DNA of 64,000 nucleotides, taken from CANMXU01 sp052030545. GTDB taxonomy: Bacteria > Pseudomonadota > Gammaproteobacteria > Enterobacterales > Alteromonadaceae. The stretch is taken from positions 434,001 to 498,000 of the forward strand of contig NZ_JBPDIH010000003.1 of assembly GCF_052030545.1 (NCBI RefSeq), read 5' to 3'. The notes below the pieces were generated by a model that saw only the letters and a program-made list of their open reading frames with translations, searched no databases and was not told where the DNA came from. The translations under genes were made by a program, and so were the position numbers. Below, one piece after another: positions 42,614-52,480 of the stretch (position 1 is its first letter; each line of letters begins with the position of its first letter).

Positions 42614-43087
42614 TTATTTATACCAAATTTTAACGATATCAAAATACTTGTCACCGTCAGGGGTTTTCACCATCACCTCGTCATCAACCGCCTTACCTAA
42701 CAAGGCACGAGCCATGGGAGAATCGATACTAATTTCACCTTTTTTAACATCCCATTCATCTGGGCCAACTAAGCGATAAGTTACCTCTCGATCTTGCTCA
42801 TTTACAAGCGTCACCCAAGCACCAAAAAATACTTTGCCTTCTTGCCTTGGATCGTAATAGACGATATTTAAATCTTCCACTCGTTTTACTAAAAAGCGCA
42901 CCCGACGATCAATTTCCCGCAGTCTTCTCTTCCCATAAATGTACTCAGCGTTCTCACTACGATCACCTTGAGCTGCGGCCTCTGATACCGACCGAGTAAT
43001 ACGAGGACGCTCTTCTTTCCATAAATACTTTAATTCTTGATCAAGGCGGTCCCAACCTTCACGCGTAATATAGTTGGATTTTTTCAT
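42614..43087 (-). CDS. greB: Transcription elongation factor GreB
   Basis: 157 residues from MKKSNYITREGWDRL, where GreB proteins normally start; nine upstream in-frame codons to 43114 are possible. N-terminal coiled coil carries the acidic tip (QGDRSENAEYIYGKRR) that reaches into the RNA polymerase secondary channel; C-terminal domain has SIDSPMARALLGK. YIYGKRRLREIDRR identifies GreB rather than GreA. It rescues backtracked RNA polymerase by stimulating transcript cleavage. Monocistronic. Confidence 0.96.
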   Translation of the reverse strand: MKKSNYITREGWDRLDQELKYLWKEERPRITRSVSEAAAQGDRSENAEYIYGKRRLREIDRRVRFLVKRVEDLNIVYYDPRQEGKVFFGAWVTLVNEQDREVTYRLVGPDEWDVKKGEISIDSPMARALLGKAVDDEVMVKTPDGDKYFDIVKIWYK

Positions 43088-43331
43088 ACGACACTTTTCT
43101 CTAATAACATTCAATAAGAACCATTATTGTAATTAACATAAAATTTACAAAACATTTAGCTAAGTCATTTTAATCTGGCTATTTTTTCACTATTTATTGA
43201 TTTGAAAACAGTCATTTTTTAAATAAGTAAACTATATTGATAATAATGACCATGTTACACCTGTTATTCAAATAAAGGATTATGAATCAGCAGGGGTAAG
43301 TACTATACGTATGCACAAACAGGAGTTCATC

Positions 43332-44966
43332 ATGAATCTACGCAATATCAAAATAAAATCTCGTTTGCAGTTAATTTTGATTATCGCTCTGTTGTCATTC
43401 CTAATTTTTATTTCCTTGATGCTGACCCAATTTAAGTCAACCTTACTGACACAAAAATACAATACCACTCAAAGTGTGGTCGATACTGCATATAGCGTTA
43501 TCACCCATTTCAACGACTTAGAAAAAAGCGGCGAATTATCAACAGAGCAAGCACAAAAACTCGCAAAAGAATCGATTAAAGCAATGCGTTACCAAACCAA
43601 TGACTATTTTTGGATAAATGATTATTCCGCCACTATGGTAATGCATCCGATTAAACCTGCACTCAATGGTAAAGACTTGTCAGGCCTTGCCGATCCAAAC
43701 GGTTTCTTACTGTTTACCGAATTTGTGAACACGGTTAAAGCCGAAGGCGCAGGCTTTGTTCCTTACTTATGGCCAAAACCGGGCTTTGACGACCCTGTTG
43801 AAAAAATATCGTATGTAAAAGGGTTTAAAGAATGGGGCTGGATTGTTGGCTCTGGTATTTACCTTGACGATGTTTCAGCTGAATTTTCAAGCGTCGCGCT
43901 ACTGGCCGGGTCAATCGGCGGCGGGCTATTTATCTTAATGGTTGTGCTCACCCTATTTATTCAGCGCTCTATTCTTACGCCATTAAATGAGACCGTTTCG
44001 GTAATGGAAGATATTGCCCAAGGTGAAGGCGATTTAACCCAGCGTTTGAATGTTAAAGGACGAGACGAACTTACTGAGTTAACCACGCACTTTAATAGCT
44101 TTTCAGAAAAAATTTCTACCCTCATAGTTAATGCGCATATTAATGCCGATAAAGTTAAAGATACTGCGGTATCACTTTCAAATATCAACAATGAAGCACA
44201 ATCGCTAGCAAGCGAACAAAACGGGCAAACCGAGCTGTTAGAAAGTGCAATGGAACAAATGAAGCTGACGATTGATAATATTGCCCAAAGCGCTGATGCA
44301 GCAGCACAAGAAACCGAGCAGGGCCGACAACTTGTCTGTGACGGTCAACAGGTTATTAATGTCACCGTTGATGAAATTAAAACCTTGTCAGATACGGTCA
44401 ATAAAGCGGCAGATTCAATTAAAACGTTAGCGCAAGAAACTGACAATATTGGCAGTGTTTTAGAAGTTATTCGTGGTATTGCCGAACAAACCAATTTATT
44501 AGCACTTAATGCCGCAATTGAAGCGGCACGCGCCGGTGAACAAGGCAGAGGTTTCGCCGTGGTTGCTGATGAAGTGCGCACCCTTGCCAGCAGAACGGGG
44601 CAATCAACTGAAGAAATCCAAACCATGATTGAAAACTTGCAGCATGGTGCCACGTCGGCGGTATCGGTTATTGAAAGTAGCGCGAAGCAGTCAACCGAAA
44701 CGACGGAGCATGTTCAGCAAGCCAATGTTGCATTAACCAAAATATCTGAAGTAATTCATCACGTTAGCAGTATGAATTCACAGGTTGCCACAGCCGCAGA
44801 GCAGCAAGCATTGTCCGCAGATGAAATTAACAAAAATACCCACAGAATTTCGGCTTTATCGAAACAGTCTTTTGAAGGTATAGAAAACGCAGCAACAAGC
44901 TCAGAATCACTAAAAAATATGGGAGAAGAGCTTTCATCGCAACTCAATCAATTTAAAGTGAGTTAA
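43332..44966 (+). CDS. Methyl-accepting chemotaxis protein with single Cache sensor
   Basis: 544 residues from MNLRNIKIKS; AGGAG sits 6 bases before this ATG, so the upstream ATG at 43311 is unlikely. Membrane helix 10-32, periplasmic sCache_2 domain about 40-185 (MRYQTNDYFWINDY, MVMHPIKPALNGKDLSG, EWGWIVGSGIYLDD), second helix about 190-215, HAMP, and signalling domain with the NLLALNAAIEAARAGEQGR tip. sCache_2 receptors often bind small carboxylates; the actual ligand is unknown. Followed by a strong terminator. Confidence 0.95.
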   Translation: MNLRNIKIKSRLQLILIIALLSFLIFISLMLTQFKSTLLTQKYNTTQSVVDTAYSVITHFNDLEKSGELSTEQAQKLAKESIKAMRYQTNDYFWINDYSATMVMHPIKPALNGKDLSGLADPNGFLLFTEFVNTVKAEGAGFVPYLWPKPGFDDPVEKISYVKGFKEWGWIVGSGIYLDDVSAEFSSVALLAGSIGGGLFILMVVLTLFIQRSILTPLNETVSVMEDIAQGEGDLTQRLNVKGRDELTELTTHFNSFSEKISTLIVNAHINADKVKDTAVSLSNINNEAQSLASEQNGQTELLESAMEQMKLTIDNIAQSADAAAQETEQGRQLVCDGQQVINVTVDEIKTLSDTVNKAADSIKTLAQETDNIGSVLEVIRGIAEQTNLLALNAAIEAARAGEQGRGFAVVADEVRTLASRTGQSTEEIQTMIENLQHGATSAVSVIESSAKQSTETTEHVQQANVALTKISEVIHHVSSMNSQVATAAEQQALSADEINKNTHRISALSKQSFEGIENAATSSESLKNMGEELSSQLNQFKVS

Positions 44967-45000
44967 CTCAATTTATTTGTTCGCTAATTTGATCGCAATA

Positions 45001-45039
45001 AAAAGCTTTGTCTATCACTTCAATAGACAAAGCTTTTTT
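45001..45039. terminator. Terminator after the Cache chemoreceptor
   Basis: 15-bp perfect stem (45001-45015 with 45023-45037) and 7-base loop, followed by T-run on the plus strand; A-run on the other side makes it nearly bidirectional. Confidence 0.92.
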
Positions 45040-45168
45040 GTTTTAGCACGACATCAACGCAGCATCGTATTTTGATACAATTAATTGATGATAGTCTTTG
45101 GTAATTTAGCCATTAAGTCGTATGATTTTACATTAAAAATTTAATTTCTGCTTTAATGGAGCATATCA

Positions 45169-48024
45169 ATGAAAAAATGGACGATACCTTTATTGCTAAT
45201 GGCAACAGCTGCCTGCCAGCAAGCACCACAGCTGTCAAAAAGCTCTTTGCAATCAAGTGCCAATATTGAAGGTATAGCATTTGTTGAATCGGTTAGTGCA
45301 CAGGCTGACAAAACCGTTATTCCGTACCAAAAATACGTTTTAGACAACGGCCTTACCGTTATCTTGCACCAAGATCACTCCGATCCGTTAGTGCATGTTG
45401 ATATTACCTACCATGTCGGCTCTGCTCGTGAAGAAATCGGCAAATCAGGCTTTGCCCACTTTTTTGAACACATGATGTTTCAAGGCTCTGAAAATGTAGA
45501 CGACGAAGAGCACTTTAAACTAGTCACCGAAGCTGGTGGCACCATGAATGGCACCACCAATACCGATCGCACCAATTATTTTCAAACCGTGCCAGCTAAT
45601 CAACTTGAAAAAATGTTGTGGTTAGAGTCTGATCGCATGGGCTTTTTAGTTGACGCGGTTACCCAAGAAAAGTTTGAAGTACAACGCGAAACCGTAAAAA
45701 ACGAACGTGGCCAACGCGTAGACAACCGCCCATACGGTCGACTTAATGAACGCGTTTCTCAAGCCTTATATCCAGAAGGTCACCCGTATTCTTGGCCAGT
45801 TATTGGTTACATGGAAGATTTAAACCGCGTTAATGTTAACGACTTAAAAGCGTTTTTCTTACGCTGGTACGGTCCAAACAATGCAACATTAACCATAGGT
45901 GGCGATATTAACGTTGAAGAAACGTTAACACTGGTGAATCAATACTTTGGTTCTATTCCACGCGGACCAGCGGTTGATATGCCAGAAAAAGCACCGGTAA
46001 CACTTGCAAGTGATCGTTATATTTCCATGGAAGATAACGTGCACTTACCGTTAATTTATATGTCGTACCCAACAGTAACTGTACGCCATGAAGATGAAGC
46101 GCCACTTGATTTACTATCGACCATTTTAGGCGGTGGCAAAACCTCACTGCTTTATAAAAACCTAGTAAAAAATCAAATCGCTGTGCAAGCTGCAGTGAGC
46201 CACCCGTGCGCCGAGCTTGCGTGTACTTTCAACTTATTTGCCCTGCCACACCCAGCATCCGGTAAGTCGTTAGCTGATATTGAACAAGTGATCCGCGACA
46301 GTTTAATTGAATTTGAACAACGCGGCGTAGAAGACGATGATTTAACCAAAGCAAAAGCGCAAATGGAAGCTGGGTTTGTTTTTGGCTTGCAAAGTGTGTC
46401 AGGCAAAGTCAGCCAACTTGCTGCTAACGAAACTTTTACCGGCAATCCCAATTACATTGAAGAAGACATTGCGCGTTATGCCAACGTAACAAAAGCCGAT
46501 GTATTACGTGTTTATAAAGAATACATCAAAGACAAGTCAGCGGTTATTATGAGCGTTGTGCCAAATGGCAAACCCGAGCTGGTTGCAAAAAAAGATAATT
46601 TCATTCCAGCTAAGCGCACTATTCCAACCGATGCGCAAACAACCTCTAACGATTTAAACGTGCGTAAAGCCGTTGATAATTTTGACCGCAGCATTATGCC
46701 AACCGCCGGTAAAAACAAAGCGGTTGATGTGCCAACCATGTGGACTAAAAGTTATGACAATGGCATTGAGTTATTGGCTACCCATAGCCTAGAAACGCCA
46801 ACGACTAGCTTGCTTATTAAAATTCCTGCCGGCCACTATTTCGAAGATAAAGCCAAAGCAGGAAGTGCCGCTTTACTTGCATCTATGCTGAACGAATCAA
46901 CTCAACAACGTAGTGCTGAAGAAATGAGTAAAGCGCTGCAAATGTTAGGCAGTTCAGTGAGCATTTATGCTGGCAATAAATACTTAAATGTCAGCATTAA
47001 TACCTTAACCAAACATTTAGATGAGACTATCGCACTGACGTTAGAGAAGTTGATGCAACCAGCATTTAACGCCAGTGAATTTGATCGCATTAAAAATAAT
47101 GCCATTCAAAATGTGATTAACAGCAAGAAAAATGCAGGTTATTTAGCGTCTCGCGCTTACCGCGAGTTATTACACACCGACAATATCGCGAGCACTCCGG
47201 TTAATGGTACACAGGCGTCTATTGAAAGCATCAAGCTAACGGATATTAAGTCTTTCTATCAACAACATGTTAAACCTGACCAAAGTAAAATAATTGCCGT
47301 ATCAAATTTAGATGAAACGCAATTAAGCGCAGGATTGAACGTATTAAGCAGCCTTAAAGGCTCAGGTCCAACATTAGATCTTAGCTTACCAATGGCTGAC
47401 AGTGAAAAAGGCGTTATCTACCTAGTACACAAAGACAACGCCGCGCAATCTGCAATTCGAATTGGTAAGCGTTCACTTACTTACGATACTACTGGTGAAT
47501 ACTACCAAGCACGCTTAATGAATTTCCCACTTGGTGGCGCGTTTAATTCACGCATTAACCTAAATTTACGTGAAGATAAGGGTTATACCTATGGCGCACG
47601 TTCTGGTTTTAATGGCGATCAGTTATCAGGCTCGTTTACCGCAAGTGCAGAAGTTCGTGCAGACGCTACCGACAAATCAATTGTTGAATTTGTTAACGAA
47701 ATAAAAGCATTTCATACCAACGGCATTACCGATGAAGAACTAAGCTTTATGCGTAATGCGATTAATCAAAAAGATGCATTAAAGTATGAAACACCTCGAG
47801 CAAAGTTAAGCTTTTTAGCGAAAATTTTAGAGTACAACTTAACGCCAGATTTTGTGAAGCAACAAGCCGATGTCGTGCGCAACATTAGTAAGGCAGAAAT
47901 AAATGCCTTAGCGAAAAAGCACTTAAACCTTGATGATATGCTAATGGTTGTTGTTGGTAATGCCCCCGTATTAAAGCCACAACTAGAAGCCTTAGGTTAC
48001 AAGGTTATCGACTATAAAATTTAA
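45169..48024 (+). CDS. M16-family zinc metallopeptidase (pitrilysin type), exported
   Basis: 951 residues. N-terminal export signal with a possible lipobox (ATAAC, Cys16; the -3 Thr is not ideal). Two homologous M16 halves. The first is active: H97-F-F-E100-H101 zinc site, with distal Glu in RETVKNE (E174 or E179). The second half (about 525-950) lacks the zinc motif and has the R/Y segment RINLNLREDKGYTYGARSGF that binds substrate in such clam-shell enzymes. Expected to degrade peptides in the periplasm. Monocistronic, with terminators both sides. Confidence 0.93.
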   Translation: MKKWTIPLLLMATAACQQAPQLSKSSLQSSANIEGIAFVESVSAQADKTVIPYQKYVLDNGLTVILHQDHSDPLVHVDITYHVGSAREEIGKSGFAHFFEHMMFQGSENVDDEEHFKLVTEAGGTMNGTTNTDRTNYFQTVPANQLEKMLWLESDRMGFLVDAVTQEKFEVQRETVKNERGQRVDNRPYGRLNERVSQALYPEGHPYSWPVIGYMEDLNRVNVNDLKAFFLRWYGPNNATLTIGGDINVEETLTLVNQYFGSIPRGPAVDMPEKAPVTLASDRYISMEDNVHLPLIYMSYPTVTVRHEDEAPLDLLSTILGGGKTSLLYKNLVKNQIAVQAAVSHPCAELACTFNLFALPHPASGKSLADIEQVIRDSLIEFEQRGVEDDDLTKAKAQMEAGFVFGLQSVSGKVSQLAANETFTGNPNYIEEDIARYANVTKADVLRVYKEYIKDKSAVIMSVVPNGKPELVAKKDNFIPAKRTIPTDAQTTSNDLNVRKAVDNFDRSIMPTAGKNKAVDVPTMWTKSYDNGIELLATHSLETPTTSLLIKIPAGHYFEDKAKAGSAALLASMLNESTQQRSAEEMSKALQMLGSSVSIYAGNKYLNVSINTLTKHLDETIALTLEKLMQPAFNASEFDRIKNNAIQNVINSKKNAGYLASRAYRELLHTDNIASTPVNGTQASIESIKLTDIKSFYQQHVKPDQSKIIAVSNLDETQLSAGLNVLSSLKGSGPTLDLSLPMADSEKGVIYLVHKDNAAQSAIRIGKRSLTYDTTGEYYQARLMNFPLGGAFNSRINLNLREDKGYTYGARSGFNGDQLSGSFTASAEVRADATDKSIVEFVNEIKAFHTNGITDEELSFMRNAINQKDALKYETPRAKLSFLAKILEYNLTPDFVKQQADVVRNISKAEINALAKKHLNLDDMLMVVVGNAPVLKPQLEALGYKVIDYKI

Positions 48025-48052
48025 CCTAGTGTTTTAATTACCCCTCCTGGTC

Positions 48053-48082
48053 AACCACCTTGTCTTATTCAAGGTGGTTTTC
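48053..48082 (+). terminator. Terminator after the M16 peptidase gene
   Basis: AACCACCTTG (48053-48062) pairs with CAAGGTGGTT (48070-48079), then TTTT. Confidence 0.88.
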
Positions 48083-48265
48083 ACCGTTCTTTTATCTACT
48101 TTATTGTTCTAGCGCATAAAACAGTTCATTTTTTATTAGACTTTTAGCGTAATGACATACACTTAATCAGCTGCTATTATTTTTTTTAATGGATAATAAT
48201 AAAATTAATAAACCTAAAAACGTCTTAAAAACAGTTACGTAGGTTGCGCAAGAAGGAATTAAGGT

Positions 48266-49864
48266 ATGGCGAGTACGCTAAGTCAAAATATTTTAAAGGT
48301 TATTGCATCTTCGGCAGTGATTTCCATTGGTGCCTACATTTCAATCACCTATCTGCAATCAATTGTTTTACAAATAGTGTTAATTCTTTTATTAGCCATT
48401 ATTTGCTTGGTTTACATTATAATTTTCAGTCAAGCAAGTATTAACGACGATAAAGACAACAGCAAACAAACCTCCACTGACAGCCCTATCGAACAAAAAA
48501 TTACCGCGGTTGCCCAAGCGATCAACAGCTCAGCCAGTGAACTGGCGATCAATTCCGCTGAAGTAAGCTTTTTCTTAGAAAAACTCTCTCAGGCAATTGA
48601 AAAATCGAGTAAAGACGTCGACCTACTCGCCATTTCAGCAGAGCAAATGTCAAATCAGTCACAAGAAATTAACGGCAATGCATCTTTAGCAGCCGAACAA
48701 GCTAATCAAGCCATGTCGGCAAGCACGCAAGGAGCTGAAAAGCTTAACAGCAATATAAGTATTGTTACGCAACTCAATAATGACGTTAATAGTGCCGCTG
48801 AAAAAATTCAAATTTTGGAGAAAAAAGCCTCTGAGATTCAAAATATCACCGACGTGATCAATGCCATTTCCGATCAAACCAACCTACTTGCACTTAATGC
48901 CGCTATTGAAGCAGCACGCGCAGGCGAGCAAGGAAGAGGTTTTGCCGTAGTCGCAGACGAAGTGCGCGCATTAGCGGGTAAAACGGCAGAAGCGACTAAT
49001 CAAATTGGCGATATGTTAAAAGAAATTAGCCAAGAAACTATCGAAACAACGTCGGTAATGAATAATGTCGTCGAACAAACACAAAGCACAGTTACGACGA
49101 TGAATGAGTTATCTGAAGCCTTTACTGAAATTAATCAGTTAATGACCAATACCAATGAAGCTAGTGGCCATATTAGCGACGCGTTAAACGAACACGACAG
49201 CACGTCTACCGAAATATCAAACGCAATTGGCAGCTTACATGATTTTTTAATCAACAAAAGTCGAGAAACACAATCGGTATCTGAACAAGCAACTCAGCTT
49301 TCGAAAAGCACCGAGACAATTTTTGTTGAGTTGTCAGAATTTGATCACGGCTCATTTATCGAAAAAATTTGTTTAGCTGCGCAACAAGCAGCTGTTGATG
49401 TTGGCGCATTATTTGAACAAGCAATAAAAGATGGAAAAGTTAGCCAACAGGCATTATTTAATTTCACTTACAAAGAAATAGCCAATACTAACCCAGTTAA
49501 ATTTAGCTCCAGTTTTGACAGCTTTACCGATCAACATTTACCGGCGATTCAAGAGCCACTATTAGTTGATTACAAAGAAATGATTTACGCAGGTGCCGTC
49601 GATATTAATGGTTATTTCCCAACCCATAATAAGTGCTTTAGTCAGCCACTAACCGGCGACTACAATACCGATATGGTGCATAACCGTACCAAGCGCTTAT
49701 TTAACGACCCTACCGGCATACGTTGTGGTCAGCATACGCAAAAGTTTTTACTGCAAACCTATAAACGCGATACCGGTGAAATTATGCATGATGTTTCAGC
49801 ACCAATTATGGTGAACGGTAAACATTGGGGCGGTTTTAGAATTGGTTTTAAAGCGGCGACTTAA
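48266..49864 (+). CDS. Chemoreceptor with C-terminal sensory domain
   Basis: 532 residues. Two closely spaced N-terminal helices (about 12-55) with almost no periplasmic part, then the signalling domain with NLLALNAAIEAARAGEQGR, and a C-terminal 150-residue domain after it: VDINGYFPTHNKCFSQP, NRTKRLFNDPTGIRCGQHT, LLQTYKRDTGE and VSAPIMVNGKHWGGFRIG. Receptors of this layout sense intracellular or membrane-linked signals with the C-terminal domain. GGAATTAAGG lies just before the ATG. Ligand unknown. The third chemoreceptor in 12 kb. Confidence 0.9.
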   Translation: MASTLSQNILKVIASSAVISIGAYISITYLQSIVLQIVLILLLAIICLVYIIIFSQASINDDKDNSKQTSTDSPIEQKITAVAQAINSSASELAINSAEVSFFLEKLSQAIEKSSKDVDLLAISAEQMSNQSQEINGNASLAAEQANQAMSASTQGAEKLNSNISIVTQLNNDVNSAAEKIQILEKKASEIQNITDVINAISDQTNLLALNAAIEAARAGEQGRGFAVVADEVRALAGKTAEATNQIGDMLKEISQETIETTSVMNNVVEQTQSTVTTMNELSEAFTEINQLMTNTNEASGHISDALNEHDSTSTEISNAIGSLHDFLINKSRETQSVSEQATQLSKSTETIFVELSEFDHGSFIEKICLAAQQAAVDVGALFEQAIKDGKVSQQALFNFTYKEIANTNPVKFSSSFDSFTDQHLPAIQEPLLVDYKEMIYAGAVDINGYFPTHNKCFSQPLTGDYNTDMVHNRTKRLFNDPTGIRCGQHTQKFLLQTYKRDTGEIMHDVSAPIMVNGKHWGGFRIGFKAAT

Positions 49865-49896
49865 TCGATGCTAATCTGTGTCATTAATAGTAAATA

Positions 49897-51345
49897 CTAA
49901 CGCTGAGAAATTAACGACAAACACATATTTAAATGTTGTACGTAATAGCTAAAGTGCTGAAATTCCTCATCGCTAATACTTCGGGTGTGCTCAAAAAACT
50001 GACCAACAATGATGCCAATCACCTTATTATTCACCTTCACTGGCGCCATACAAACTGTACTACCCGCAAGCCACTGACTAACGGCCTTTGACATATAATT
50101 TCGCCACTGCAATTCTTTATAGTCATTAATGACCACAGCCTTAGCTGATTTGAGTACATACGACAAAATATTTTGGCTTTCGCTAATATTTATCGCCATT
50201 TTGGTGTGATCAGTTTGCCCAAGGTTATTAAGCGCAAAGCGTACTTTTACCTGAGACTTATCAGCAGTCGGCATCATAAACAAGGTGCGATCAAACGTGA
50301 GTGATTGCACCATGGCTTTCATTGCCAACTGTAAATAATCATTAAAATCATGACTTGTTTGGGTTAATTGCGTTAACTGCATCAAGGCATTTAGCTGTAC
50401 TTTTTCAGGAGAAAGTACCTCAACGTGTTCATGTTGTTTTTGGCGAGAAAACGCTGTAATAGTTGGTAAAGGTTTAATAAGGTCGGTTAATGCTTCAGCC
50501 CCGTATGATGACAACAGTTCCACTGCAGACTGGCGAGTATGTTCTATTCTTTTGCGAAGCCTGCCAACGTCTATGCCTTTTATTTGACTAATTTGCGTTA
50601 ATACTTGATTAAACTCTTCAGCCGTTTCAGGTGGTTGATCTATGTAGCAACTGAGCTTATCTGCCAAAGCAATTATTTGCATTTCAACCGCTCGAGATTC
50701 GGGATGATCTAGTGATTTCTCTAATAAATTACCTAAATTCCAAACACGGGCTAAACCAGTACTTAATTGAGAAAACTGGGTGCCAATAATGGCTTGGCAG
50801 TGCTGATCAAAATCGTCGGCTTTGGTATATTCAATAAGCTCGTCAGCCGCTTCACCAGCTGAACTCCAAAAAGCCGTTTCACCAATACGATAAAGCATCG
50901 CCGCTAAATAAACTTCTTCTTGGGTTTGCTCGTCATGCTCTGGCACCATCATACGCGCGAGTAAACCCGCATAAAATGAATTGGCCATTAATTGGGTGAT
51001 CCTCGCGACCACATCAGGCGCTAAATCTTCGTTACTAAGTAAGCCATCGATTAGCTTTGAGGTTAAGCAAATATTCTTAACCGAATGAATGCCCAAAACG
51101 ACAGTCGCTCTCGAAACTGTGGTCACTTTATTGTGACCAATATGGGCAATGTTATTGGCAATTTTTAACAAGCATGAAGAAAGGGCTTGGTCGTGCAATA
51201 TGGCTTGGCTAAGTTTTGGCAAAGACGAAACATCATCATTAGAAAAACTGTCTAGTAAACGGGCAGTAGATGTTATTGCAGGTAACTCTTGTTGAGCAAT
51301 AAAGTCAATCCATTGTGATGTTGTTTTTTTAAATGTCTTTTTCAT
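49897..51345 (-). CDS. HDOD-domain protein with C-terminal GAF-like domain
   Basis: 482 residues. HDOD domain at about 15-215 (LPKLSQAILHDQALSSCLLKIAN; VLGIHSVKNICLTSKLIDGLL) and a GAF-like region at about 315-480 (FDRTLFMMPTADKS; CMAPVKVNNKVIGIIVGQF). HDOD proteins lack a working HD phosphodiesterase centre and act as signalling scaffolds in motility and c-di-GMP circuits. Convergent with the chemoreceptor gene, 32 bp apart, with no visible terminator between. Confidence 0.9.
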   Translation of the reverse strand: MKKTFKKTTSQWIDFIAQQELPAITSTARLLDSFSNDDVSSLPKLSQAILHDQALSSCLLKIANNIAHIGHNKVTTVSRATVVLGIHSVKNICLTSKLIDGLLSNEDLAPDVVARITQLMANSFYAGLLARMMVPEHDEQTQEEVYLAAMLYRIGETAFWSSAGEAADELIEYTKADDFDQHCQAIIGTQFSQLSTGLARVWNLGNLLEKSLDHPESRAVEMQIIALADKLSCYIDQPPETAEEFNQVLTQISQIKGIDVGRLRKRIEHTRQSAVELLSSYGAEALTDLIKPLPTITAFSRQKQHEHVEVLSPEKVQLNALMQLTQLTQTSHDFNDYLQLAMKAMVQSLTFDRTLFMMPTADKSQVKVRFALNNLGQTDHTKMAINISESQNILSYVLKSAKAVVINDYKELQWRNYMSKAVSQWLAGSTVCMAPVKVNNKVIGIIVGQFFEHTRSISDEEFQHFSYYVQHLNMCLSLISQR

Positions 51346-51417
51346 TAAACCAACAGTGCTTTACCAACAGTACCTTCAATTTAGCACAGTTTATTTAAAT
51401 GTTGTGAGATTAACGCC

Positions 51418-52371
51418 TTAAAGTCTACGTTGCACAATAAAATGCTGAAAATAACAATACGCCACATACCCCACCATGCCCGTGGCAATCACTAATTCAA
51501 TATCAGCAAGCCAGTAAATTTGTGCGCTGTATTCAAGCTTAATATCCCAAGCGACAAACTGCTGATAAACTTTAAATAAAGCCAATGCACTGATCACCAT
51601 AGGAAAAGTAAAGGCGGCATACGCGGGGCTAAAGGGTAAGCGTAATAATTTTATAAACGACAAGTAAATTAAGCCGGTCATCAATACTGCAATGCCAAGC
51701 AATAAGGCAACCACCAAAGGTGAAGGCTGGTTATAAACGGTTAAATAACCCGCCAATGATAAGCTCGCTGGCGCCGCTAAAATGGCCAAAGTAGGTTTGG
51801 CTGGGTCGGCAATTTCACCGTGAAAAATAATGCGATATAACATCATCGGAAACATCACTAAGAAGCAGCCAATGCCAAACCATAAAATCACTTTTGCTAA
51901 AGCTAAATACTCAAGTGAAGGAAAGGTATTGGCAGCAACAATAATACCAATAGGCGGAATGAACCAGCTTGGCACCATATGGCTTAGCTGAAAATCTTTA
52001 GCGCGATGATAAATAAATACCGTTAAAAAGCTCAAATGCAACACAATGGCAACTAGCCATAATGCTTCTCCAAACAGACTGAAAAAGTCATGCACACTTA
52101 CCGAAACCACCATCAGTGCCATGGCAAAAGTTGGTGTTACACTGCCCACTACCGGGTGGCGTAAATCATCTGCCAGCAATTGACCATGCGCAATAAATTT
52201 AGCCGATAAAATTAATAGCAACATCGCAGCCACCGCTGCGCCAAGATACTGCACCCACAAAATATTAGGAAAGGCATATTGCCAGCACAAGCCCAAACTC
52301 GAAATGCCCAACGCAAGACCTGCCATCGGCGTGGGAGCAATCGCTAATTTTTTAATAGTGTCAGTTAACAT
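51418..52371 (-). CDS. TDT-family (TehA/SLAC1-like) membrane transporter
   Basis: 317 residues and about ten hydrophobic helices throughout. PTPMAGLALGISSLG at the start, RHPVVGSVTPTFAMALM and MVPSWFIPPIGIIVAANTFP match the tellurite-resistance/dicarboxylate (TDT) family, whose SLAC1 relatives are anion channels. Inner membrane. Divergent from a LysR gene with a shared 109-bp promoter region, so that regulator likely controls it. Transported anion unknown. Confidence 0.88.
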   Translation of the reverse strand: MLTDTIKKLAIAPTPMAGLALGISSLGLCWQYAFPNILWVQYLGAAVAAMLLLILSAKFIAHGQLLADDLRHPVVGSVTPTFAMALMVVSVSVHDFFSLFGEALWLVAIVLHLSFLTVFIYHRAKDFQLSHMVPSWFIPPIGIIVAANTFPSLEYLALAKVILWFGIGCFLVMFPMMLYRIIFHGEIADPAKPTLAILAAPASLSLAGYLTVYNQPSPLVVALLLGIAVLMTGLIYLSFIKLLRLPFSPAYAAFTFPMVISALALFKVYQQFVAWDIKLEYSAQIYWLADIELVIATGMVGYVAYCYFQHFIVQRRL

Positions 52372-52428
52372 TTTTTCACCTGAACAATTTATCTGACCTT
52401 ATTGTAAAAAAGCCCAATCGAACATAAA

Positions 52429-52458
52429 ATCTAAATAAATCTAACGATATGTTTAGAT
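52429..52458. promoter_or_regulatory. Dyad ATCTAAA-N16-TTTAGAT in the TehA/LysR divergent region
   Basis: Inverted 7-base arms 23-52 bp before the LysR start. Fits a LysR-type site controlling both genes. AT-rich context lowers certainty. Confidence 0.4.
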
Positions 52459-52480
52459 AAACTAAACACTGTGAGCATTA

